NCBI GenBank assembly: GCA_040879025.1
Contig: JBBDLF010000038.1
Coordinates: 1 to 64,000 of the forward strand
Direction: 5' to 3'
DNA length: 64,000 nucleotides
Source: JBBDLF01 sp040879025
Lineage (GTDB): Bacteria > Pseudomonadota > Gammaproteobacteria > Pseudomonadales > Pseudohongiellaceae
Shown: in pieces, positions 8,768 to 16,778 of the stretch
Numbering within the stretch: position 1 is the stretch's first letter
Layout: each line of letters opens with the position of its first letter
Made by a program: the position numbers and the translations under genes
The notes under the pieces: generated by a model
Database searches by the model: none
What the model saw: the letters and a program-made list of their open reading frames with translations, nothing else
What the model was told of the DNA's origin: nothing

Positions 8768-8774
8768 TATTGTT
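8767..8774 (-). promoter_or_regulatory. Candidate Hfq/Crc A-rich motif at the lldP start
   Basis: On the minus strand the bases just before and including the A of the first lldP ATG read AACAATAA, an exact AAnAAnAA match. In Pseudomonas such motifs at ribosome-binding regions are where Hfq with Crc blocks translation of secondary-carbon-source genes. A lactate transporter is a sensible target, and the window also encodes the likely decoy RNA. Confidence 0.5.
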
Positions 8775-8779
8775 ATCTA

Positions 8780-8798
8780 ATGGGTATGCGGTACCCAT
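8780..8798. promoter_or_regulatory. Perfect hairpin in the lldP leader
   Basis: ATGGGTA and TACCCAT form perfect 7-bp arms around a 5-base loop, 13 to 31 bases upstream of the lldP start codon. It could be a leader hairpin next to the A-rich motif or an operator for a dimeric repressor. Nothing in the sequence distinguishes these. Confidence 0.4.
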
Positions 8799-8965
8799 TG
8801 ATTCATAAGCAACCCTTTTCAGGGCCGCCCAGTCCTGTTTGTGTGGGTGTCCCAATCTGGTGCGAGTCAGCTTAGCAGATAAATCGGGGAGGGACATCCT
8901 GTTTCAACAGTGAAATAATGGAGTCCGTTTACCCAACCCCGGAATCAGGGGCAAGAGAGAAAATT

Positions 8966-9682
8966 ATGATTGATTTGAACGGACAAGGCGCCATTGTCAC
9001 GGGCGGGACCCGGGGAATTGGCAAGGCCATCGCACTGGCGCTGCTGGATCGCGGCTGCCATGTTGTCATCAGCGGCCAGTCGGACGCGACCGTGGATGAC
9101 GCGCTGGCGGAAATCGACGACGATAATCTCTACGGATATGCCGCGGACGTCACCGATGAACAGGCCGTGGCGAATCTGTTTGCGTACGGTAACGAGGTGC
9201 TGGATCAGGTCGATATTCTGATCAATAACGCTGGAATCGCGCTCGGTGGCCCCACCGCCGATCTGCCTCTGGAAACGTTCCAGAAAGTATTGGATATCAA
9301 TCTGACGGGTGCGTTTCTTTGCGCCCGGGAAGCCATGCGTGGCATGGGGCAACAGGGCTCGGGGCGCATCGTCAATATCGGCAGCATCTCATCGCAGGTT
9401 CCCCGCAAGGGTTCGGTTCCGTACACAACCAGCAAATTCGGCATCCAGGGGATGACTCGCGCCCTGGCCATGGAAGGGCGCGAGCTTGGCATCATGGTGA
9501 GCTGCGTACACCCGGGAAATGTCTATACCGATTTCTGGAATGACAAACCTAACGATGAACCCATGGCGGAGCCGGCTGATATCGCTCATGTAGTGATTGC
9601 CATGCTGACACTCCCCCAGGATATCAACCTTGTTGACGCCACGGTGATCAATCAGACCCAACCGTTTTTGGGCCGGGGCTGA
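8966..9682 (+). CDS. Short-chain dehydrogenase/reductase (SDR)
   Basis: A 238-residue classical SDR that should oxidise or reduce a hydroxyl/keto group with NAD(P). The nucleotide-binding TGGTRGIGKA lies near residues 11-20, the structural NNAG with GIALGG follows, the catalytic Ser is in GSISSQ, and the YTTSK motif supplies Tyr and Lys. I start at the ATG at 8966, preceded by AAGAGAGA at a good distance; an upstream in-frame ATG adds 16 residues before the first beta strand and is unlikely. It is divergent from lldP across about 200 bases and co-oriented with lemA, 99 bases downstream. Substrate unknown. Confidence 0.88.
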   Translation: MIDLNGQGAIVTGGTRGIGKAIALALLDRGCHVVISGQSDATVDDALAEIDDDNLYGYAADVTDEQAVANLFAYGNEVLDQVDILINNAGIALGGPTADLPLETFQKVLDINLTGAFLCAREAMRGMGQQGSGRIVNIGSISSQVPRKGSVPYTTSKFGIQGMTRALAMEGRELGIMVSCVHPGNVYTDFWNDKPNDEPMAEPADIAHVVIAMLTLPQDINLVDATVINQTQPFLGRG

Positions 9683-9781
9683 GATTGGTTTTCCTGTGCG
9701 GGACCCCTTTTTTTTCTGCAAGGCGTGGACAGTGATTATCATACGCGTTTTAATGCCGTAAACCCTTGGAGGCCCAGACTA

Positions 9782-10378
9782 ATGGAAATAACAACGATTG
9801 TTATCCTGGTGATACTGGCTATTCTGGTGTTTTACTTTGTCGGAGTCTACAACCGGCTGGTGGCACTGAAGAACCGATACCAGAATGCCTTTGCCCAGAT
9901 AGAGGTTCAACTGAAACGCCGGTATGACCTGATACCCAACCTGGTGGAAACCGCGAAGGCTTATATCACCCATGAGCGGGAAACCCTGGAAGCGGTGACC
10001 CAGGCGCGTAACGCCGCCGCCGGCGGCCTCGAGGCTGCAGCGGCGGACCCCGGTAACGCAGCCGCGATGGCGGACCTCGCCGGAAAGGAAGGCGCTCTCG
10101 CTGGCGCATTGGGACGTTTGAATGTGGTGATGGAAGCCTATCCGGATTTGAAGGCCAACCAGAACATGATGCAGCTCAGCGAAGAACTGACCAGTACGGA
10201 AAACAAGGTCGCCTTCTCCCGCCAGGCATTCAACGATCAGGTTATGGTGTATAACACCTACCGGCAAGCGTTTCCCACTATCGCGGTCGCCGGGGTGTTC
10301 GGTCATTCGGAAGATGCCGGTCTGCTGGAGTTTGAAGACAGCGAACAGATACAGGAAGCGCCCAAGGTCTCCTTTTGA
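9782..10378 (+). CDS. LemA family protein
   Basis: A 198-residue protein with one N-terminal membrane helix (about 4-22, ILVILAILVFYFVGVYN) followed by the LemA signature: VQLKRRYDLIPNLVETAKAY, then long helices with the family's ETLEAVTQARNAA. The ATG at 9782 is preceded by GGAGG at 9768-9772. The 32-base gap to the M48 protease gene is typical, since lemA and an HtpX-like protease are often paired. The molecular role of LemA proteins is poorly known; an envelope-stress or membrane-protein quality link is inferred from the pairing. Confidence 0.92.
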   Translation: MEITTIVILVILAILVFYFVGVYNRLVALKNRYQNAFAQIEVQLKRRYDLIPNLVETAKAYITHERETLEAVTQARNAAAGGLEAAAADPGNAAAMADLAGKEGALAGALGRLNVVMEAYPDLKANQNMMQLSEELTSTENKVAFSRQAFNDQVMVYNTYRQAFPTIAVAGVFGHSEDAGLLEFEDSEQIQEAPKVSF

Positions 10379-10409
10379 TTCAAACCACCGGGCGCAGCGC
10401 TGATCGGCC

Positions 10410-12341
10410 ATGAATTTTTTTGAATCACAGGACATCGCCAAACGAAATACCGGCCGGCTGATTATGCTTTTCGCGCTGGCGGTTCTCTCTCTCATCCTGG
10501 TCACCAATCTCATCGTCATGCTGGCACTGGGATTCTCCGCAGCTGACACCACCGACGGTGGAGGCTTCTGGGCGCGTTTCGACTGGAATACATTTCTGTT
10601 GATCAGCGGCGGTGTGCTGGCGGTCATTCTCTTCGGCAGTTTGTACAAGACGAGTTCTTTGCGGGGCGGGGGCGCCAGCGTGGCCGAAATGATGAACGGG
10701 AGGCTGTTGCAGTCCAATACCAGTGATCCTGACGAAGCCAGGGTGTTGAACGTGGTACAGGAGATGGCGATCGCCTCCGGTACGCCGGTACCTCCGGTTT
10801 ACCTGATGGAAGAGCAGGGCATAAACGCTTTCGCGGCCGGCTATTCGCCGAGCGACGCCGTAATCGGCGTTACCCGTGGTGCCATCCAGAACCTTTCCCG
10901 CGATGAATTGCAGGGCGTCATCGCCCATGAATTCAGTCATATTCTGCACGGTGACATGCGCATCAATATCAGACTGATTGGTGTTCTTCACGGCATTCTG
11001 ATACTCGGCATTCTTGGCTATTACCTGTTGAGAGGAGGCGTGTACGGCCGACGTTCAAAAAACGCCGGTGGTATCATGGCACTGGCGCTGGGTTTGATGG
11101 TGGTGGGTTTTGTCGGCACCTTTTTTGGCAATCTGATCAAGGCGGCGGTCAGCCGGCAAAGAGAGTTTCTGGCCGATGCCTCGGCCGTGCAGTTCACCCG
11201 TAATCCAGATGGCATTGGGGGCGCGCTGATGCGCATTGCCACCCATTCCAACCGCTCCTACATGGACAACGCGCATACCACTGAAATCAGCCATGCCTTG
11301 TTTGAAGAGGGCCTTGTGTCACCGCTTAGCCGCCTCTATGCGACGCATCCGCCGCTCGAGAAGCGAATTCGCGCGATCCTGCCTGATTGGGACGGCAACT
11401 TTGAACGAGCGCCTTTGACGAAATCACAGGACCCACACGAACAGACAGGGCGCGAGGCAGCCGCCCGCGAAGACGCGCGCCGCCGGGAGGCGGCGGCTAT
11501 TCTGGCTGGAACGACTGGTTTGGTGATGGCCGAAGCCGCCATTGATCGCATCGGCACACCGGGACCTGAGGCGGTAGGTCAGGCGCATGTGCTGTTGCAG
11601 CGGCTGCCGGCGAAATTGTTGGATGCGGTTCACGAACCTTCCGCGGCCAGAGCTGTGGTGTATGGACTTGTGATCGAAAGGGATGAGGTGGTTCGCGGGC
11701 AGCAGCTGGATTTTTTGCGCGCTGAGGCGGATGCGGGCGTGTACGAGGAATTGGCAAGGCTGTTGCCTCTGCTCCAGGATTTGGAACCGGACCTGCGCCT
11801 GCCTTTGATCAACCTGGCATTGACGAGCCTGCGACAACTGTCCCTGACCCAGTATCAATTGTTTCGCCGCAACTATGTCAAGCTGGTGGAACTGGATCAG
11901 AAGATTGGTTTGTTCGAATGGGCATTGCAGAAAATCGTCTTTCATCATCTGGATGTGGTCTTTGGCGGCAAGGCGGTACCGTCTCTGGGGCGCCGTGAGC
12001 TTGGTCACTGCGGCGAGGCCTGTGCTGTGGTGTTTTCCTTGCTTGTTTACGCCAGCACCCAGCAGGGCATCAGTGAGGCCGAGGCTTTCGATAGTGCGCG
12101 AGTCAGGGTCGGCAGTCCAAAGATCGGACTGATCTCCCGAGACAAGCTGAATTTCAATGATCTGAACGCCGCGCTGGAGCGGTTGAAAGGCATCAAGCCC
12201 CTGCAGAAACCGCTGTTGCTGAAAGCCTGTGCCGCGGCAATAGCGGCCGACCGGAACATTAATCCGCTCGAAATCGAATTGCTGCGGGCCGTCGCGGAAA
12301 CGCTGGATTGTCCGATGCCGCCGATGACGGCACCGAACTGA
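10410..12341 (+). CDS. M48 family membrane metalloprotease with TerB-like tail
   Basis: A 643-residue zinc metalloprotease related to HtpX. Two membrane helices (about 18-42 and 60-78) precede the catalytic domain; the zinc motif HEFSH is at 173-177, further helices span about 189-240, and the third ligand Glu lies in REFLADASA. The peptidase part ends near residue 330. The remaining ~300 residues are not part of HtpX: an Arg/Ala-rich linker, a helical region, and AAIAADRNINPLEIELLRAV near the end, which resembles TerB-like domains. HtpX degrades misfolded membrane proteins, and the neighbouring lemA supports an envelope role. The stop lies 5 bases from the stop of the convergent ppdK. Confidence 0.88.
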   Translation: MNFFESQDIAKRNTGRLIMLFALAVLSLILVTNLIVMLALGFSAADTTDGGGFWARFDWNTFLLISGGVLAVILFGSLYKTSSLRGGGASVAEMMNGRLLQSNTSDPDEARVLNVVQEMAIASGTPVPPVYLMEEQGINAFAAGYSPSDAVIGVTRGAIQNLSRDELQGVIAHEFSHILHGDMRINIRLIGVLHGILILGILGYYLLRGGVYGRRSKNAGGIMALALGLMVVGFVGTFFGNLIKAAVSRQREFLADASAVQFTRNPDGIGGALMRIATHSNRSYMDNAHTTEISHALFEEGLVSPLSRLYATHPPLEKRIRAILPDWDGNFERAPLTKSQDPHEQTGREAAAREDARRREAAAILAGTTGLVMAEAAIDRIGTPGPEAVGQAHVLLQRLPAKLLDAVHEPSAARAVVYGLVIERDEVVRGQQLDFLRAEADAGVYEELARLLPLLQDLEPDLRLPLINLALTSLRQLSLTQYQLFRRNYVKLVELDQKIGLFEWALQKIVFHHLDVVFGGKAVPSLGRRELGHCGEACAVVFSLLVYASTQQGISEAEAFDSARVRVGSPKIGLISRDKLNFNDLNAALERLKGIKPLQKPLLLKACAAAIAADRNINPLEIELLRAVAETLDCPMPPMTAPN

Positions 12342-12346
12342 GCGGA

Positions 12347-15103
12347 TTATGCTTCCGTGTTGCGCAGTGCGGCCTGGGCTGCCGCCAGTCGCGCGATGGG
12401 AACCCGTGGCGGCGAACAGCTGACATAATGCAGTCCTACACGGTGGCAGAAGTCTATCGACGAAGGATCGCCGGCGTGCTCACCGCAGATTCCCAGTTTC
12501 AGGTCAGGTTTGACCTTGCACCCGTTCTCCACTGCGAATCGCATCAGCCGTCCTACACCCGTTTGGTCAAGGCTGGCGAAGGGATTCTGGTTGTAGATCT
12601 CCTTGCGCTGATACTCATCGTAGAACTGACCCATGTCATCACGACTGAGCCCCAGGGTCGTCTGGGTGAGGTCGTTGGTACCGAAGCTGAAGAAATCGGC
12701 TTCCTCGGCGATTTCATTGGCGGTGATGGCGGCGCGTGGTACTTCGATCATGGTGCCCACAATGTAGTTGATCTTGACGCCGTGCTTCTTGATGACTTCG
12801 CGGGCAACCCGGTGCACCACCCGAAGCTGGTCCGCCAGTTCCGCACGAAAGCCGACCAGGGGGATCATGATCTCCGGATTCACTTTCACCCGGCTCTTTG
12901 ACTTCATTACCTGAGCGGCGGCTTCGAAAATGGCGCGGGTCTGCATTTCAGTGATTTCGGGATAAATGATGCCGAGACGGCAGCCGCGGCACCCCAGCAT
13001 CGGGTTTTCTTCGTGCAGGGCTTTGACTCTTTCAATGACAAAGTCGAGCGTGACGCCCAACTTTTCCGCCAGCTGCCTTCTCACTACGTCATCGTGTGGC
13101 AAAAACTCATGCAGAGGCGGGTCCAGGAGCCTGATGGTCACCGGTCGGCCGTCCATGGCCTTGAACAGGCCCACGAAATCCTTCTTTTGAAACGGCAGCA
13201 GTTTGCGCAGTGCCGCCCGCCGTTGGACCTCGTCGACAGCCAGTATCATCTGCCGCATGTAGTCGATGCGGTCTCCGTCGAAAAACATATGCTCGGTGCG
13301 GCACAGGCCGATTCCCTCGGCACCGAATGCCACCGCCTGCCTTGCCATGGACGGGGTATCAGCATTGGTTCTGATCCGCAGTCGGCGGTGCTTGTCGGCC
13401 CAGGTCATCACAGTCTGGAAGATTTCATAGGTATAGCTGCGACCGGGTTTGAGGCTGCCCTCCAGCACACGTTTCACCTCGGAATCGGCGCTTTCAATCA
13501 TGCCTTTGTAAATAACGCCGGTGCTGCCGTCGATGGAGATGTAGTCGCCTTCATTGAGCACCGTCTTGCCCGCGGTCAGGGTTTTTTTCTCATAATTGAT
13601 GGAGATGTCTCCGGCTCCGCATATGCAAACCTTGCCAAGCTGTCTGGCCACCAGGGCGGCGTGGGAAGATACGCCACCGCGGGAAGTCAGGATACCCTGG
13701 GAGTGCAGCATACCCTTGAGGTCGTCCGGGGAGGTTTCAGTACGGCACAGCACCACCTTGTTGCCCTTGCGTGACTCCGCCACGGCGTTGGCGGCGGTGA
13801 AGGCGATGCGGCCGGTGGCGGCACCCGGTCCGGCGGGCAGACCCCGGCCGATCACCGGAGCAGCTTTCAAGGCCTTGGCGTCGAATACGGGTACCAGCAG
13901 GGAATCGATGGATTCCGCCGGAATCTTCAGCAAGGCGGTTTTCTGATCGATCAGTTTCTCTTTCTGCATTTCTACGGCAATTCGTACCGCGGCCAGCCCG
14001 GTTCGTTTGCCATTGCGGGTTTGCAGGATAAACAGACGGCCGTTCTCGATGGTGAACTCAAAGTCCTGCATGTCTTTGAAATGCCGTTCCAGTTTGCCGC
14101 GAACTTTCTCCAGGTCGTCGTAGCTTTGAGGTAGTTCTTTGGCCATATGGGCGATGGGGTGCGGGGTTCTAACCCCGGCCACCACGTCCTCGCCCTGTGC
14201 ATTGACGAGATACTCACCGTAAAAAGCCTTTTCTCCGTTGGCAGGATCGCGAGTAAAGGCGACTCCGGTGGCGCTGTCATCACCGGCGTTGCCGAAGACC
14301 ATGGATTGGACGTTGACTGCTGTGCCCCATTCTGCGGGGATACCATAGCGCTGGCGGTACAGAATCGCCCGGTCATTCTTCCAGGATCCGAATACCGCTC
14401 CAATGGCACCCCACAATTGCTCCATCACATCCTGTGGAAAGGCTGAACTGGTCTGTCGGCGAATGAGAGCTTTGTAGCGCTGTATCAGTTCCTTCAGGTT
14501 ATCGGTGGTCAGCTGAGAATCCTGGTGCACACCCAACGTGTCCTTGAAGTTATCCAGGATGGCGCCAAAAGGCTCCTCTTGCTCATCATTTTTGGCGTGC
14601 ACACCCATCACCACCTCGCCATACATCTGTATAAAGCGGCGGTAGCAGTCCCAGGCGAAGCGGGGATTTCCCGAAACGTCCGCCAACCCCTCGACGGTGT
14701 CATCGTTGAGTCCGAGATTGAGGATGGTGTCCATCATGCCGGGCATTGAGTCGCGAGCCCCGGAACGGACCGAAACCAGCAGGGGATTGCTGCGGGCGCC
14801 AAACTTCTTGCCGAGCTGGCTTTCAATCTGGTTGACCGCCGATTCCACACTTTTTGTCAGATTGGAGGGGTATTTTTTGTTATGTAAGTAGAAATACGTG
14901 CAGACTTCGGTACTGATAGTAAATCCGGGAGGAACGGGGAGGCCGATGGCGGCCATTTCCGCGAGATTGGCCCCCTTGCCTCCAAGTAATTCGCGCATCT
15001 TTGCATTTCCGTCGGTCTTTTTGCCGAATGCGAAGACAATCTGCTTTGCCCGGGAGCGCTTGGTTGCTGTGTTTGGGGAAATACCGCTTAAAGATTCATT
15101 CAT
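12347..15103 (-). CDS. ppdK: Pyruvate, phosphate dikinase
   Basis: PPDK interconverts pyruvate, ATP and Pi with phosphoenolpyruvate, AMP and PPi. At 918 residues it is slightly longer than most because of about 20 extra N-terminal residues. The ATP-grasp half begins with KQIVFAFGKKTDGN and GGKGANLAEMA. The swivelling phosphohistidine is H481 in RGGVSSHAALVAR. The PEP-binding barrel at the C-terminus has GIGLCRTEHMFF, LGCRGCRLGI and FSFGTNDLTQTT. The residue two before the His, usually the regulatory Thr, is Ser here. A PPi-using membrane pyrophosphatase is also in this window, so PPi may be a useful energy carrier in this organism. No partner regulatory protein gene is adjacent. Confidence 0.96.
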   Translation of the reverse strand: MNESLSGISPNTATKRSRAKQIVFAFGKKTDGNAKMRELLGGKGANLAEMAAIGLPVPPGFTISTEVCTYFYLHNKKYPSNLTKSVESAVNQIESQLGKKFGARSNPLLVSVRSGARDSMPGMMDTILNLGLNDDTVEGLADVSGNPRFAWDCYRRFIQMYGEVVMGVHAKNDEQEEPFGAILDNFKDTLGVHQDSQLTTDNLKELIQRYKALIRRQTSSAFPQDVMEQLWGAIGAVFGSWKNDRAILYRQRYGIPAEWGTAVNVQSMVFGNAGDDSATGVAFTRDPANGEKAFYGEYLVNAQGEDVVAGVRTPHPIAHMAKELPQSYDDLEKVRGKLERHFKDMQDFEFTIENGRLFILQTRNGKRTGLAAVRIAVEMQKEKLIDQKTALLKIPAESIDSLLVPVFDAKALKAAPVIGRGLPAGPGAATGRIAFTAANAVAESRKGNKVVLCRTETSPDDLKGMLHSQGILTSRGGVSSHAALVARQLGKVCICGAGDISINYEKKTLTAGKTVLNEGDYISIDGSTGVIYKGMIESADSEVKRVLEGSLKPGRSYTYEIFQTVMTWADKHRRLRIRTNADTPSMARQAVAFGAEGIGLCRTEHMFFDGDRIDYMRQMILAVDEVQRRAALRKLLPFQKKDFVGLFKAMDGRPVTIRLLDPPLHEFLPHDDVVRRQLAEKLGVTLDFVIERVKALHEENPMLGCRGCRLGIIYPEITEMQTRAIFEAAAQVMKSKSRVKVNPEIMIPLVGFRAELADQLRVVHRVAREVIKKHGVKINYIVGTMIEVPRAAITANEIAEEADFFSFGTNDLTQTTLGLSRDDMGQFYDEYQRKEIYNQNPFASLDQTGVGRLMRFAVENGCKVKPDLKLGICGEHAGDPSSIDFCHRVGLHYVSCSPPRVPIARLAAAQAALRNTEA

Positions 15104-15403
15104 TTACACTACTCATTTACATGACCGCTCTGACTGTCTATGGCGAACTGCTCGGGCTCCAGACGCCAGGACTGGGTCACGGCCGGATTCTCAACTTCAC
15201 GCCAAAAATAACTCCTGCTGTGTCGCTGGCAAGCCGGCAACCATGAGGGATATCCAAATTTGAAGTAACGCCTGACGTGGAAGAGTCAGGATAATGCACC
15301 TGCAAGGCAAAATCCAGCTTCGCTGGAGGAGATCGGGAGGGGGAGGGGTGGGGACTACAGCTGGGCATCCCTGCCCGGTTGTAGGCTGGTTGAACACGGT
15401 GGT
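15104..15403. other. Intergenic region with hairpins and a G-rich run
   Basis: This 300-base gap separates ppdK from the accessory module and includes the ppdK promoter region near 15110-15200. It holds two perfect hairpins: CCTGAC/GTCAGG at 15271-15290 and TCCAGC/GCTGGA at 15313-15327. A G-quadruplex-type run follows at 15335-15353. I see no convincing gene; the short frames here are not protein-like. I looked for tRNA-Sec in it and did not find one. Confidence 0.5.
15335..15353 (+). other. G-quadruplex-type motif
   Basis: The plus strand has four runs of 3, 5, 4 and 4 guanines separated by single bases (GGGAGGGGGAGGGGTGGGG), an ideal short-loop quadruplex pattern. It lies in the gap between ppdK and the gene ending at 15404. 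The C-rich complement would be in the RNA of the minus-strand genes; the G-rich strand is non-template for plus transcription. A role is not known. Confidence 0.5.
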
Positions 15404-16039
15404 CTATATGAGTTCGGCACCACCGGACTTGATCGTGCGCGCGAAAGTTCGGTTTTTGACTTTTCTGCGCAGCTTGCGCTCGCGGGCTTTATATTCCAGC
15501 CAGTATCTCGGCACGTTGAGCAGAATGTTCCACCTGGTGGTGTAACTGACTCTGATGTTGGCGTGGCTTGTATCGCCGCCTGTCAAAGTCGGAGCGCCTT
15601 CGTATAATTTTTCCGGATTGGTCAGGCTGTGAAGATGTGCAATTGTTTTGTTCCGGGCGTCACCCATTAATAGCACGTACTTCTTTTTGGACATGAACAT
15701 GTCCTTGATGAGATTAATCCAGAGCGTAAAGTTTTGCTTGGCCGTCTTCAACGCGGGGCCAACCCACACGCCGTTGACTTCCATCATTTCGTAATCGTCG
15801 TTTTTGAAAAACTCGTGTTCTTTTTTTACGGCATCTGGAACAAAGAGTACGCTACGGAAGCCGGGCTTTGTAACGAGCATGTAACCGCCCACAAGTTGTT
15901 CGTGTAGGAAAACTCCTACAACACGGCTGTTTTTAACATATTCAAGGGGGAGCTTTGATCCGACATAGCTCTCGTATTTTTTCAGGTAACTACTTATTTC
16001 TTCTTCTTTTTCGATAGTTCTAAAATCCAGCTTTTCCAT
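15404..16039 (-). CDS. Unrecognised GNAT-like (possible N-acyltransferase) protein
   Basis: A 211-residue soluble basic protein I cannot assign. Its pattern (strand MMEVNGVWV, helix ALKTAKQNFTLWINLIKDMF, strand KYVLLMGDARN, helix TIAHLHSLTNP) resembles the middle of an acetyl/acyltransferase fold such as GNAT or the FeeM-type N-acyl amino acid synthases. I see no clear pyrophosphate-binding loop, so this is only an inference. The ATG at 16039 has GAGGAT about 9 bases upstream. Its first 46 bases overlap the end of the methyltransferase gene, indicating translational coupling. Codon use is A/T-richer than in the flanking housekeeping genes, which suggests acquisition. Confidence 0.7.
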   Translation of the reverse strand: MEKLDFRTIEKEEEISSYLKKYESYVGSKLPLEYVKNSRVVGVFLHEQLVGGYMLVTKPGFRSVLFVPDAVKKEHEFFKNDDYEMMEVNGVWVGPALKTAKQNFTLWINLIKDMFMSKKKYVLLMGDARNKTIAHLHSLTNPEKLYEGAPTLTGGDTSHANIRVSYTTRWNILLNVPRYWLEYKARERKLRRKVKNRTFARTIKSGGAELI

Positions 16040-16596
16040 TGTTTTATCCTCGGCAGAAACATACCAGTGTTTTCGCTATAAGTTCGATACTCTTTAGCGA
16101 GACTACTTTCCAAGATAACTTTTTCTTCATCTTTTGCTGACGTGAAGTAAAAAGCGACCAAGTACACTAGTGTAATCCACAATACCCAGGAATTGAATAA
16201 AAGTGTGCTACTTAACCATACCAGTGAGTAAGAACCATAGAATGGATGTCTGATCAGGGCGAACGGACCATTGGTGATTACCATTCCCGCATTGGGACTG
16301 AAGGCAAAGTTGAGCTCGTTGGCTGTGACGATGGACCACCAGAAAAACGCCAGGGCGAACAGGTAGACAACTGCTACCCCGGCAATCGCATACCAGGATG
16401 AGCCGTTGAAGGTCAAAAGGAAGTAATAAGTAGAAATTATCTGAACCGCCACCACGGGGTCATAGAGATAGCTGCTGAGCCGGGATTTGGTTGAACCTAT
16501 GGTGAAAAAGCGAAACCTTGCCCAAATAAGGCTCATTATTATCGTGGTGTAAAGGAATGTTAATAATATCATCAGCTTAAATCTTCGCCTCAGCAC
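15994..16596 (-). CDS. ICMT/PEMT-like membrane methyltransferase
   Basis: A 200-residue integral membrane protein with about five helices. The C-terminal half matches the isoprenylcysteine carboxyl methyltransferase/phospholipid methyltransferase fold: NGPFALIRHPFYGSYSLVWL carries the RHP motif near the S-adenosylmethionine site, and KDEEKVILESSLAKEYRTY is the cytosolic E-x-x-L..EY helix. It should methylate a lipid-like or carboxyl-bearing substrate at the membrane. The start is either GTG at 16596 or ATG at 16572; neither has a good ribosome-binding site. The C-terminus ends in a Lys run lying inside the overlapping start of the GNAT-like gene. It is divergent from the cyclase gene across about 180 AT-rich bases. 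Confidence 0.75.
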   Translation of the reverse strand: MLRRRFKLMILLTFLYTTIIMSLIWARFRFFTIGSTKSRLSSYLYDPVVAVQIISTYYFLLTFNGSSWYAIAGVAVVYLFALAFFWWSIVTANELNFAFSPNAGMVITNGPFALIRHPFYGSYSLVWLSSTLLFNSWVLWITLVYLVAFYFTSAKDEEKVILESSLAKEYRTYSENTGMFLPRIKQWKSWILELSKKKKK

Positions 16597-16778
16597 TAAA
16601 GATTACATCGAACAAGCCGCTTTAAAACTCTGCAAAGGAAGCGGTTTTACTTCTGAAATCCTCGCAGTTGTAGCTGACTTCCAATAACTTCTTTGCAAAT
16701 CAATGCGTTATTTCTAACCTTCCAAGCAAGGCAGAACTAGCTCAATGGGATGTTCCGGACGTACAGTAGTGAATCTGC
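16597..16778. promoter_or_regulatory. AT-rich divergent promoter region
   Basis: This 182-base gap lies between the methyltransferase gene (leftward) and the cyclase gene (rightward) and must carry both promoters. It is clearly richer in A and T than the surroundings. I could not pick a convincing -35/-10 pair or a palindromic operator. Confidence 0.4.

Noticed and set aside
15104..15403. Possible tRNA-Sec (selC) near the hairpins before ppdK
   Set aside because: TTCAAA occurs on the minus strand but the flanking bases do not form an anticodon stem, and no T arm or 8-bp acceptor fits.
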